Of a stretch of DNA of 64,000 bases, positions 52,427 to 60,371 are shown piece after piece. The stretch is from Thiohalocapsa sp. PB-PSB1 (GTDB lineage: Bacteria; Pseudomonadota; Gammaproteobacteria; Chromatiales; Chromatiaceae). Each line of letters opens with the position of its first letter. Position 1 is the stretch's first letter. The stretch covers positions 6,882,001 through 6,946,000 of the forward strand of contig CP050890.1 in assembly GCA_016745215.1 (NCBI GenBank), in the 5' to 3' direction. Under the pieces are notes generated by a model. That model ran no database searches. It saw nothing but the letters and a program-made list of their open reading frames with translations, and had not been told where the DNA came from. The position numbers and the translations under genes were made by a program.

Positions 52427-52997
52427 CAGTCAACCGTGTTCGCGCGAAGTGTATAGCGAAGCCCCGGACGTTTTGCCTGACTACCGGCGTCGGCAGACGG
52501 ACCACGTGTTGTTGGGTGACTCCCTGAGGCAGACGCGTGGCCCTGGCCTGGCGAATTTGTTAAATGCGCGCGGTCCGTCGGCGAAGCCGTCGGCCTCGCG
52601 CAACCGCTGGCGGTGTTGCCAGCAGCACTGAACGGAGAACGACCGCTCATGATCCGCTTGAATCTTTCACAGACCCTGCTGCTCTCTGCGATGCTGGTTG
52701 GCGGCATCGGTTTCGCGCAGGCCGAGTCCGACCTCGAGAACGCCACGACCAAGAACCTGGAGGCATCCGAGGCTCGGTGGAAAGCGGCACAGGCAGGCGC
52801 CGAGCATGACAAGAAGAAGATGAAGGAGATGGAAGAGAAGGCCGAGCAGCTCGAAGCAGAAGCGAAGAAGATGGAGGAAGAGGGAAAGTAGGTCGCTGTT
52901 GGATCGTCAGCGCATGCATGGGGGTCTCCGCAGATTCGGTCCCCCGTTGTGGAGCATCAAACCCCATGCATGTTCTCTCTCTAGATTTCTCATCTAA
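52427..52997 (+). repeat. 0.57-kb duplicated segment, copy B
   Basis: Counterpart of 19671-20257. The leading 150 bases carry more differences than the coding part. A TTCGCGCGAAGTGTATAGCG box at 52439 matches the recurring box. Confidence 0.9.
52649..52891 (+). CDS. Small exported charged coiled-coil protein, copy B
   Basis: An 80-residue protein with the same amino-acid sequence as the 19894-20136 product: signal peptide ending GFAQA and a Lys/Glu-rich single helix. The RBS and upstream 30 bases are also the same. Only synonymous changes appear, so the protein is under selection or the duplication is recent. Confidence 0.75.
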   Translation: MIRLNLSQTLLLSAMLVGGIGFAQAESDLENATTKNLEASEARWKAAQAGAEHDKKKMKEMEEKAEQLEAEAKKMEEEGK

Positions 52998-53077
52998 CCC
53001 TCTGCCCCTGTTTCATCTTTACTAGGCATAACTCAGGATCCGCCCCCTCTTCCCCTCAAACAGCCCGCCGTTGTCGG

Positions 53078-53165
53078 GTAGAGGGCGCCGGGAAACGCTA
53101 GTCTGAGGGGCGTGCCATGCTCAAAGCCTGGCTCACTGTGGGCTAAAGGAAAGACCTGCCCCCGC
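53078..53165. repeat. REP-transposase start scar
   Basis: The sequence matches the start of the transposase unit (51915-52000), including its reversed ATG and a degenerate REP (AAAGGAAAGACCTGCCCCC). Only the end of the element is left. Confidence 0.7.
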
Positions 53166-53181
53166 GCGTCTTCTCACGACA

Positions 53182-53262
53182 AGTGATGTCGACAACATCT
53201 GAGGCGGCAACAGCGTAGCCGCGACCTGCACCGATGCGGACAACAAGGACCTGTACCAGTAG
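53182..53262 (+). pseudogene. Scrap of a second aconitase X small subunit
   Basis: One frame reads SDVDNI, TGA, then GGNSVAATCTDADNKDLYQ and a stop. The 32631 gene has SYIDNVWGGNTKSAPCTDQDNKDLYQ-like sequence here, so the TGA takes the place of Trp. Only 27 codons survive, directly upstream of the second OprB gene. Confidence 0.75.
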
Positions 53263-53310
53263 CTACTGACTTGTCGCGCGGGTCGGAACTTTAGAGCTGA
53301 ACAAAGAGCA

Positions 53311-54633
53311 ATGAAGAAAACAGGTTCTCGCACCATTTTCAGCGGCTTGGGGGTCCTGGTTTGTTTGGCCTTGCCGACGGCAGGGATTGCGCAAGGCAGT
53401 TCGGTTAAGCTCGGGCCCATTGTAGCGACGCCTATTACGGATAACCCGGCAGACGGCGAAAACCAGTTGGCGAATGCCCTGGAAAGGCGCACCCGAAAAA
53501 AGGCACTTTTCCCGACCGAGCCGCTTGGATTTTTCCGCAACGGTTTTGGCAGCGTCAGTGATCGGGTCTACGACAAGACCGGTCTGCGCCTGACCCTTGG
53601 AGTTCACAATGCCTGGCAGTGGTACGACAACCAGCAAAGCGGATTTCCGGATAAGGGATCGGCTATGGACATCGACTTCAACGGGCGTTGGGAGCTCGTG
53701 AACCGCGGTGAGCCCAATGAAGGCGGGATCTTCTTCAATGTCGACGGACGCTGGAACTGGACGGACTTCGGCCCCCAGACACTCGGGTTCTCAGGCATCG
53801 GCGCAGCCGGTGGCACGGCCAATACGTTTGCCGAGTACGCTCCCGCGCTGATCTTGCGCCAGATTTATTGGTGGCAAGGCAGCGAGGAGGCGGGGTGGTC
53901 TTTGCGGATCGGCAAGGCGACTGTTGACGCGCTGTTCATGGCATCGCGGCACCTCAATCCGAACACAACCTTTCTGTCGAACGTCGGCACCAGCCCCAAT
54001 GCCGACGCGTCTCCCGATTCCGGCCTCGCCATCATCGGGAATTACGCCTTCAACGAGAACTGGTCCATACTGGCTCGTATATCCGATGCAAACGCTGACC
54101 GTTACGATTTTGGTTCCCCTGGTGCAGGCGACTACCACAAAGGTGCGGAGCTGCAGTGGAGAAGCAACAAAAACGCGGCCCGCGCCACAATAGTGAAAGT
54201 ATCCGGTTGGCACACCGACGGCACCAAAGATGGAGAACCCGACAATGTGAACACCGGCTCGGATGGCTATGGCTTTACAGCGTTCTTCGAGCATGAACTG
54301 GCGGATGACGGCAGACCGGTCGTGATCGGCCGTTACGGGAAAAGCTACGATGGCGCGTCCATCTGGGATCAACAGGTGGGCCTGAGCTTTTTGCTGTACC
54401 AGCCGTTAGGCCCTCTGCGCTTTGAAACCGATGTGTTTGGCGCGGCGATCAACTCGGTCGACTCCGCGACGCCGGGAACACCCAGAGAAACCAACTACGA
54501 GATTTTCTACAGGTTTCCTTTGTTCCCCAACGTCGATCTGACATTGAACTACCAGTATATCGACAACCCGGCGAACAACACTGAGCACAATAACGCATCG
54601 GCATTCGCGCTCAGATTGGTAACGACGTTTTGA
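53311..54633 (+). CDS. OprB-family porin 2
   Basis: A 440-residue outer-membrane protein. Signal peptide ending AGIAQ; TGLRLTLGVHNAWQWYDNQQ and LRQIYWWQGSE in the barrel; ends in LRLVTTF with C-terminal Phe. It belongs with carbohydrate/solute porins and differs substantially from the 12229 gene. A fragment of an AcnX small subunit gene lies directly upstream, suggesting this porin once belonged to a catabolic cluster like that at 31 kb. Downstream is a transposase scar that begins at its stop codon. Confidence 0.85.
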   Translation: MKKTGSRTIFSGLGVLVCLALPTAGIAQGSSVKLGPIVATPITDNPADGENQLANALERRTRKKALFPTEPLGFFRNGFGSVSDRVYDKTGLRLTLGVHNAWQWYDNQQSGFPDKGSAMDIDFNGRWELVNRGEPNEGGIFFNVDGRWNWTDFGPQTLGFSGIGAAGGTANTFAEYAPALILRQIYWWQGSEEAGWSLRIGKATVDALFMASRHLNPNTTFLSNVGTSPNADASPDSGLAIIGNYAFNENWSILARISDANADRYDFGSPGAGDYHKGAELQWRSNKNAARATIVKVSGWHTDGTKDGEPDNVNTGSDGYGFTAFFEHELADDGRPVVIGRYGKSYDGASIWDQQVGLSFLLYQPLGPLRFETDVFGAAINSVDSATPGTPRETNYEIFYRFPLFPNVDLTLNYQYIDNPANNTEHNNASAFALRLVTTF

Positions 54634-55039
54634 GCGTATAGCCACCGCTGGCATATGCAGCGACAATTGCCTCATCGCGATCCGAGTACAGCGCGGCGTA
54701 CTCCGTCAGCGGCTTGGCGAGCGGACGGCGCTGTGCGCGAGGCACCTCCGAGAGATCCCGGTCTTTCGGCAGTCTGCGCCGGAGGTTATCCACGAACTCT
54801 TCCGAGCCCAGCATGACCTGGTGCTCGAGTTGCTCCCAAGGCGCAGGTTGACCCATGCCGGCGGCGACGAAGCGCCGGTAGCTTCCGACGGCAGCCTGCT
54901 CGGTGGCGGCGAAGGCCGAAAGCAGCCAGGCCCGGCGAAGCCATTGCGGACAGGCCGCCTCGCCTCGCCCGTCGTCGCGCGGCAGCTGCTCCAGGGCCAA
55001 TCTTTGGCACGCTCGACCATCCTTGCTCGAACCGGGTTC
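54634..55039 (-). pseudogene. REP-associated transposase C-terminal half
   Basis: Minus-strand sequence matches 51189-51599 of the intact unit with small changes (LSAFAATEQAAVGSYRRFVA, PWEQLEHQVMLGSEEFVDNL), but the frame shifts near the left end and the HUH domain is missing. It is joined to an AraC N-terminal fragment. Confidence 0.85.
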
Positions 55040-55288
55040 GATTAGGATGCCGGATGCGGATAGGCTGCCGAACAACATGTAGCCCGCGGGCGCCCCTCCG
55101 GTCGCCATGACAGGTTGCGACCAATGCTCCCGGTACAACAGCATTCCGTTGATCTGGACGTAGTTCAACTTGCCGTCGAACCGTCCCGGGGACATCTGCC
55201 GCAGAATCAGATCCCATGGCTCGAGCACTTGGCAGTGTTCTTCGAGATCGTGCGTTGAAATGCGACCGGCGCTGGCCGTGGTTGACAT
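55040..55288 (-). pseudogene. AraC-type regulator N-terminal fragment
   Basis: ATG at 55288 reads THDLEEHCQVLEPWDLILRQ and LNYVQINGMLLYREHWSQPV, an N-terminal sensory domain of an AraC regulator. After about 80 codons it joins the transposase fragment, so it was cut by insertion. The sensory part differs from that of the intact AraC gene at 55.4 kb. Between 55289 and 55434 there is a two-copy GGCAAAGAACGAACGAG repeat and no gene. Confidence 0.7.
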
Positions 55289-55434
55289 GACGTCTCGGTC
55301 ATCGATCGACGATAAAGATTTCCCAGTTGACGAAACCAAGCCGGGATGGCAAAGAACGAACGAGCCGGGAGGGCAAAGAACGAACGAGTCGGGCGCGTCC
55401 TCACAGACCGCCGTTCGCTTCGACGGCGCCCCCC

Positions 55435-56481
55435 TCAACCCGTCGCCGTTCTCGACAGTTGCGCCTTCCGGTACGCCCGCGGACTGACGCCGGCAATGCG
55501 TCGAAAGGCGCGCGCAAAGTGCGTCGGGTCACTGTACCCGAGCTGGCGCGCGACATCGGTTACTGTCGTGTCGGGTTCTTGCAGCATTCGACTGGCGACA
55601 TCGTAGCGTGCGTGCTCAAGCACCTTCGAATAGCTGGTTCCGCTTTCCGCGAGCCTGCGTTGCAGGCTGCGCTTGCTCGTGTGACATAGCGCCGCGGCAA
55701 GCTCGATGCTCAGCTTCGGTTCGTGAAGATAGGTCATCAAGACTTGTCTGAGTGAACCGACAAGATTGTCCGAAAAGGAAGGATAGTCAAAATCCGAAGG
55801 AGCGAGGGTGTCGGTTTTCTCAGTCAAGGGCGGCAGGCTGAGCAGAGAATTCTCCAACTCAACATAAGAGTACTCCTGCCCACGACGTATACGTGTATTG
55901 GGAAACGCCTCGCAGATGGAATCGCAGGGTGCGCGATCTGGCATCACGCCGATCTCGTGGGGCTGCCACTCGGGGCCGGTGAATATGCGGATCGCGGCGA
56001 TGACCGCGGTGAGGCCGAACCAGCCGATTTGTGTGATCGCTGGATTGTCTCGGTCACAGCTTGGACTGTGATAGAAACGCGCATGCTCACCGTCCGGACC
56101 CCTAATGACGCCCGTCCTGCTACGACTGATCGTCTTGTTGTTCAGCTCGCAGAATTCCATCACCGCATGATGGAGCGTTGGCGAGCGTTGGAGCAACTTT
56201 GTCAAATTGGGATCGGTCGAATCGGCGCCGGATCTGCTCCCAACAAGGAAGCCAAGATCAGGAATGCCTTGGCTTCGTGCAGCGGTGATGAGAAATTCCC
56301 AAAACCGGGGCGAAGGAACATAGTTGTCTACATCGTCGAGTGCTCGGTAAGGAATGCCGGACTGCTGAACCAAGCGCTCAACCGGCGCGCCCGCCTCGGC
56401 AAGAAATTGGACGAAAGAGCGCAGGACGGCTACCCGGTGCAACGGGATAGACGCTGTATTGTTGCTGCGTGCGTGCATCAT
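55435..56481 (-). CDS. AraC-family regulator (OruR-like)
   Basis: A 348-residue regulator. N-terminal ligand domain (Arabinose_bd type) about 15-210; C-terminal double HTH with LSIELAAALCHTSKRSLQRR and VTDVARQLGYSDPTHFARAF. The start at 56481 (ATGATG) removes a non-homologous upstream extension. Three boxes lie between its start and the divergent decarboxylase gene. It probably controls that operon, and perhaps itself; effector unknown. Confidence 0.85.
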   Translation of the reverse strand: MMHARSNNTASIPLHRVAVLRSFVQFLAEAGAPVERLVQQSGIPYRALDDVDNYVPSPRFWEFLITAARSQGIPDLGFLVGSRSGADSTDPNLTKLLQRSPTLHHAVMEFCELNNKTISRSRTGVIRGPDGEHARFYHSPSCDRDNPAITQIGWFGLTAVIAAIRIFTGPEWQPHEIGVMPDRAPCDSICEAFPNTRIRRGQEYSYVELENSLLSLPPLTEKTDTLAPSDFDYPSFSDNLVGSLRQVLMTYLHEPKLSIELAAALCHTSKRSLQRRLAESGTSYSKVLEHARYDVASRMLQEPDTTVTDVARQLGYSDPTHFARAFRRIAGVSPRAYRKAQLSRTATG

Positions 56482-56553
56482 CAGAACAGAATCTTTAACG
56501 GCATGGCGATGGCCGGCATCAGTGCGCAGGGCGCCCGCGACGCGCTCCGACAC

Positions 56554-56835
56554 TTGGCACCAAATGGTCGATTCTCGCACCCTAGCATGTCCTGCTGAAA
56601 TTGCAATCTGCCCCATCGGTTTGGCACCAAATGGTCGGTAAGCGCTCTTTCGGAAATCGCTTAGTCGTGGCATGTCAGCGGCGCTCGTCGAGCTGGTTGC
56701 TTCATCAATTAATGGCAATATTGTCATGTTGTTATAAGTGCCACGACGCAGAACGACCGAGACGCTTCGAACCACCAGTCCCGTACAAGATTGGCACGAG
56801 ATGGTCGGTGATTTCTTGCGAAAATCGCATAGACT
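56554..56835. promoter_or_regulatory. Three TTGGCAC..ATGGTCG operator-like boxes
   Basis: TTGGCACCAAATGGTCG at 56554-56570 and again at 56621-56637; TTGGCACGAGATGGTCG at 56791-56807. The last two are followed 11-16 bases later by GGAAATCGCTTAG and GCGAAAATCGCATAG. Two-part sites of this size fit AraC dimers. They lie between the AraC gene and the divergent ThDP operon. Confidence 0.55.
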
Positions 56836-56970
56836 ACTGCGCTGTAGCGGAGGTCAGGGATGCGGAGAATCAAGGGGCATGAATGGGCTTATCCCATTCA
56901 AGACATGTCCTGGGTACACGCTTGTCCCTGGGGGTCGCTTGACGGTTAGATGTGGGGCCGCCGAGGCGGT

Positions 56971-56999
56971 CGATTGGGTAGTTTTCCCCATACCTCACG
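56971..56999 (+). promoter_or_regulatory. Palindrome GGGTAGTTTTCCCCATACC before the ThDP operon
   Basis: Same palindrome as at 52235, within the duplicated 130-base stretch. It lies 175-200 bases before the decarboxylase start. It resembles the sites near the LuxR regulator at 29.8-30.8 kb. Confidence 0.5.
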
Positions 57000-57173
57000 C
57001 GCAACGGCAGCCGCAGACTATCGCTCCATCAAAGTAATGGATCGACGAGACGTGAACCCAATTGTGGCGAAAGAATCGCGGCCGGATCGTCTCCGGGGGA
57101 GGCCGCGGAAGACACACATGCCCCGGCCGCTCACAAACCGCTTCAGTAGACCATGCAAGAGGAGAAATGACTC

Positions 57174-58832
57174 ATGTCTAAACCGACAGTCGCCGAATAT
57201 GCCGTTGATCGGCTGGCCAAACTGGGCATCACCGACTGCTTTGGTCTGCCCGGTGACTACGCGTTCCCGATCAACGACGCGATTGCGTCGCACAAGTCGA
57301 TCGAGTGGCGTGGGTGCTCCAATGAGCTGAACGCCTCTTATGCGGCTGACGGGTACGCCCGTATTCGCGGCGCCTCGATGCTCAATACAACCTATGCGGT
57401 CGGCGAGTTGAGCGCACTCTGCGGGGTGATGGGCGCGAAGGCCGAGCGGTCGACCATTTTTCATCTGGTCGGCATGTCCAGCATGCGACATCAGCACCTG
57501 CGCAAGCACGTGCACCATACGCTTGGCGATGGGGTGTTTCAGAACTTTATCAATATCTCGGCCCAATCGGCATGTGTGTATGCGATCCTGACACCGGACA
57601 ACTGCGTCTATGAAATGGAGCGGGTCATCGCCACGGCGATGGCCAACCGGCAGCCGGCATACATCATCGTGGCGGAGGACCTTGCCACCAGGCCCATTAC
57701 CGGTCCCGCGCTGGAACCCTTTCCCGAGCCGAAGAGTGATGCGGAAGAGCTCAAGGCTGCCGTGGACGCCGCTCTCGCCAAGCTGGAGGCCGCAAAAACC
57801 GGGTGCATCCTTCCCGCCTTCACGATCTCCCGTTTTGGTCTCCAGCCGGAGGTGACCGCGCTGATCGAGGCCAGCGGCCTGCCGTTTGCCACCACGGCCA
57901 TGGACAAGGCCGCGATCTCCGAAGGACATCCGCAGTTCCTCGGAGGCTATGCCGGTAAGTTCTCGGCCCCCAATGTCGTCGAAGCGGTCGAAGGCTGCGA
58001 TGTCGTGATCAACGCCGGCGGCGTCCTGTTTACCGATATCTCCACGGCCGCCTTTGCGCACGACATCGATCCCGCCAAGATGATCACGATCGGTATCGAC
58101 CACACGCAAGTGGACGGCCGCGTCTACAGCAATGTTCGCATGCGAGACATGTTTGTAGCGCTTGCCGCCAAGGTGAAGAAGTTCGCCGATGTGAAGCTCC
58201 AGCGTCCGGCACCGGCAACGTTGGTCGGTGGGCCGAATGATCCGATCACCCAGGAATCGCTCCCCGGCCGTTATCAGCAGTTCTTGCAGCCGAATGACAT
58301 CCTCGTGGCCGAGACCGGCACGAGCGCGGTTGCGACCGGCGGTCTGCTGATGCCTGAAGGCGCGGTTTACCATAACCAGACCTTGTGGGGCTCGATCGGC
58401 TGGGCCACAGGCACCGCCCTGGGAACTGCGATCGCCGACCGGTCTCGGCGCACCGTGCTGATCACTGGCGAAGGCTCGCACCAACTGACCGCCAATGAGC
58501 TAGGCAACTACGGACGACACGGCGTCAAGCCGGTGATCTTCGTCCTCAATAACTCAGGCTATGGGGTCGAACGTGTGCTGGAGAAGTACCCGGACTGGGT
58601 CTACAACGACTTGGCGCCGTGGGACTACCACACCCTGCCGGCAGCGCTCGGCTGCAAGGATTGGTTCACTGCCAAGGTGCAGACCAACGGTGAGTTGGAC
58701 GCGGCAATGCAGAAGGCGGAGGCCGCCGATACGGCCTCCTACATCGAGATCGTCGGCCAAAAGCACGACTATCCGGCCGGGCTCAAGCTCATGGGCAGCA
58801 GGGCCTACGAGATGTACGGCATCGATAGCTAG
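57174..58832 (+). CDS. ThDP-dependent 2-oxo acid decarboxylase (PDC/IPDC family)
   Basis: A 552-residue enzyme. Catalytic Glu51 in CSNELNASYAADGYARI, the His-His pair at 114-115 (VHHTLGDG) typical of pyruvate/indolepyruvate/phenylpyruvate decarboxylases, and the cofactor motif GEGSHQLTANELGNY with NNSGYG about 30 residues later (432-465). It should convert a 2-oxo acid to the aldehyde; pocket residues cannot be read to name it. AGGAG site before ATG. First gene of the second catabolic operon; a 78-codon duplicate is at 24.5 kb. Confidence 0.9.
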   Translation: MSKPTVAEYAVDRLAKLGITDCFGLPGDYAFPINDAIASHKSIEWRGCSNELNASYAADGYARIRGASMLNTTYAVGELSALCGVMGAKAERSTIFHLVGMSSMRHQHLRKHVHHTLGDGVFQNFINISAQSACVYAILTPDNCVYEMERVIATAMANRQPAYIIVAEDLATRPITGPALEPFPEPKSDAEELKAAVDAALAKLEAAKTGCILPAFTISRFGLQPEVTALIEASGLPFATTAMDKAAISEGHPQFLGGYAGKFSAPNVVEAVEGCDVVINAGGVLFTDISTAAFAHDIDPAKMITIGIDHTQVDGRVYSNVRMRDMFVALAAKVKKFADVKLQRPAPATLVGGPNDPITQESLPGRYQQFLQPNDILVAETGTSAVATGGLLMPEGAVYHNQTLWGSIGWATGTALGTAIADRSRRTVLITGEGSHQLTANELGNYGRHGVKPVIFVLNNSGYGVERVLEKYPDWVYNDLAPWDYHTLPAALGCKDWFTAKVQTNGELDAAMQKAEAADTASYIEIVGQKHDYPAGLKLMGSRAYEMYGIDS

Positions 58833-58839
58833 CCGAACC

Positions 58840-58856
58840 GCCGCCTAACCGGCGGC
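58840..58856 (+). terminator. Short hairpin after the decarboxylase
   Basis: GCCGCC pairs with GGCGGC across TAACC. It may be an attenuator rather than a full terminator, as the next gene follows at once. Confidence 0.4.
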
Positions 58857-58908
58857 AAGCCATGAATACGCCGTCAGGCGTTTATCATCCAACGAGAGGA
58901 ACCTTCTC

Positions 58909-59688
58909 ATGACCAAGAGAGATAAGCGCGTCGCCATCGTCGCCGACACCGCGCAGCACATCGGCCCCTGGGTGGCCAGGGCGCTGGCCGAGCGCAACCA
59001 CGACCTGGTGATCAGCGACCCCAATGTCGTCATCGAGGGCGCCGAGACGTCTGCGCCGAACCTGGTCGCCGAGTTGAAGGCGATGGGCGGGAAGGTCGAG
59101 GTGGTCGACATCCCCGACGTCAACGCCAAGGGCGCGGTCCAGAAGCTGGTCGACCGCGCGATGGAGGTTTTCGGCGGCTACGATGCGGCGTTCATCCGCC
59201 CGGGCATCCACAACGTCGAACCCTGGGACAAAATCACCGACGAGGACATGACGGCGAATGTCGACGGCAACCTGCGCTCGACGCAGTACGCCCTGCAGGC
59301 GATCATTCCGCCCCTCGTCGCGCAGAAGTCGGGCAACGTCCTCATCGAGGTCAGCGCCACCGGCGCCAAGAACTTTCCCGGCGTCCCCGCCTATGGCGCC
59401 ACCCGCGCCGCCGCGAAGTACCTGATCAACGCCGTCGCGCTCGACATCGCGCCGCATCAGGTCTGCCTCAACGGCATGGGCAGCATGTTCTGCGACTACC
59501 CCGGCTATCGGGTCACCCTCGGCGTGACCAACCCCGAGGCGGTGGCCGAAGCGTGCAAGCCGATCCCCATGGGTCGCCTGGGTCAGCCCAAAGAGATGGC
59601 GCACATGGCCGCCTCGCTGCTTGACGGCGGCTGCAACTACTACACGGCGCAGTTCCTGAACATGAGCGGCGGCTGGAACGGGCTTTAA
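58909..59688 (+). CDS. SDR-fold protein with Ser-Tyr-Arg triad, cytosolic
   Basis: A 259-residue protein. The cofactor loop VADTAQHIGPW has lost TGxxxGIG; NNAG is FIRPGIHN; catalytic pattern Ser149-X12-Tyr162-X3-Arg166 replaces Lys by Arg. The same pattern is in the Tat-exported SDR at 34323. Either an unusual reductase, or a non-redox epoxide/halohydrin-type lyase. Preceded by GAGAGGAA RBS. Confidence 0.8.
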   Translation: MTKRDKRVAIVADTAQHIGPWVARALAERNHDLVISDPNVVIEGAETSAPNLVAELKAMGGKVEVVDIPDVNAKGAVQKLVDRAMEVFGGYDAAFIRPGIHNVEPWDKITDEDMTANVDGNLRSTQYALQAIIPPLVAQKSGNVLIEVSATGAKNFPGVPAYGATRAAAKYLINAVALDIAPHQVCLNGMGSMFCDYPGYRVTLGVTNPEAVAEACKPIPMGRLGQPKEMAHMAASLLDGGCNYYTAQFLNMSGGWNGL

Positions 59689-59841
59689 TCGGCGCAGGCA
59701 TGGGACAGGTGCCACTTACCTGTTGATGGGAGTGCTCGTCCTGGCTTGCGCCGGGGCGGGCAGTTCCTGATCCATGAAGGGGATCTATTCGCCATTACGT
59801 TGCTAACACCAATCGCAGATACCCTCCTAGGAAAATAGAAA

Positions 59842-60216
59842 ATGCAATACGTACGCGTCTACACGGGTTCCGATGGAGAAACTCATTTCGAAGATTTGGA
59901 GATTGAGTTAAAGGAGGTGAATTTCGCCCCTCCGGCCCCTCCGGTTCAGTTGTCGGAGGCCAACGCGGCCAAGCAGTGGATGTACTTCGCAATACCTTCG
60001 GGTTGGGCGGGGGACTGGCATCCGACGCCGACGCGACAGGCGTTCTTCTATCTGGCCGGCCAGTCGGAAATCGAGGTCAGCGACGGCGAGATCCGGCATT
60101 TCGGGCCGGGCGACGTCGTCATCGTTGAAGACACGACGGGCAAGGGGCATCGCAGCTGGACAGTCGGAGACGTGACCTCCCTTCAGGTCTGCGTGCAGAT
60201 GACCGAGGAGGGCTGA
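59842..60216 (+). CDS. Cupin-domain protein
   Basis: A 124-residue cupin. WHPTPTRQAFFYLAGQSEIE and RHFGPGDVVIVEDTTGKGHR cover the two cupin motifs; the metal site is partly conserved (His, Glu, His). Such small cupins act as isomerases, oxygenase partners or sugar epimerases. A broken second copy flanks the OYE gene downstream. Confidence 0.8.
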   Translation: MQYVRVYTGSDGETHFEDLEIELKEVNFAPPAPPVQLSEANAAKQWMYFAIPSGWAGDWHPTPTRQAFFYLAGQSEIEVSDGEIRHFGPGDVVIVEDTTGKGHRSWTVGDVTSLQVCVQMTEEG

Positions 60217-60220
60217 TCCA

Positions 60221-60358
60221 GTGCAATATGTTCGCATCTACACGGATTCCGATGGGGAAACCCATTTCGAAGATCTGGAGATTGAGTTAAAGGAGGTGAA
60301 TTTCGCCCCTCCCGCCCCTCCGGTCCATTTGTCAGAATTCAAAGCTGCCAAGCAATGA
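60221..60358 (+). pseudogene. Second cupin gene, N-terminal part
   Basis: A GTG-led frame of 45 codons repeats the N-terminus of the intact cupin (THFEDLEIELKEVNFAPPAP) and ends AAKQ-TGA, where the intact copy reads AAKQW. The middle of the gene is missing and the OYE gene begins 14 bases later; the C-terminal part lies beyond it. Confidence 0.85.
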
Positions 60359-60371
60359 AGGGTGTTCAACT

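Noticed and set aside
55435..56775. 446-residue version of the AraC regulator
   Set aside because: The first 98 residues cover the operator-like boxes and have no AraC similarity; ATG at 56481 is used.
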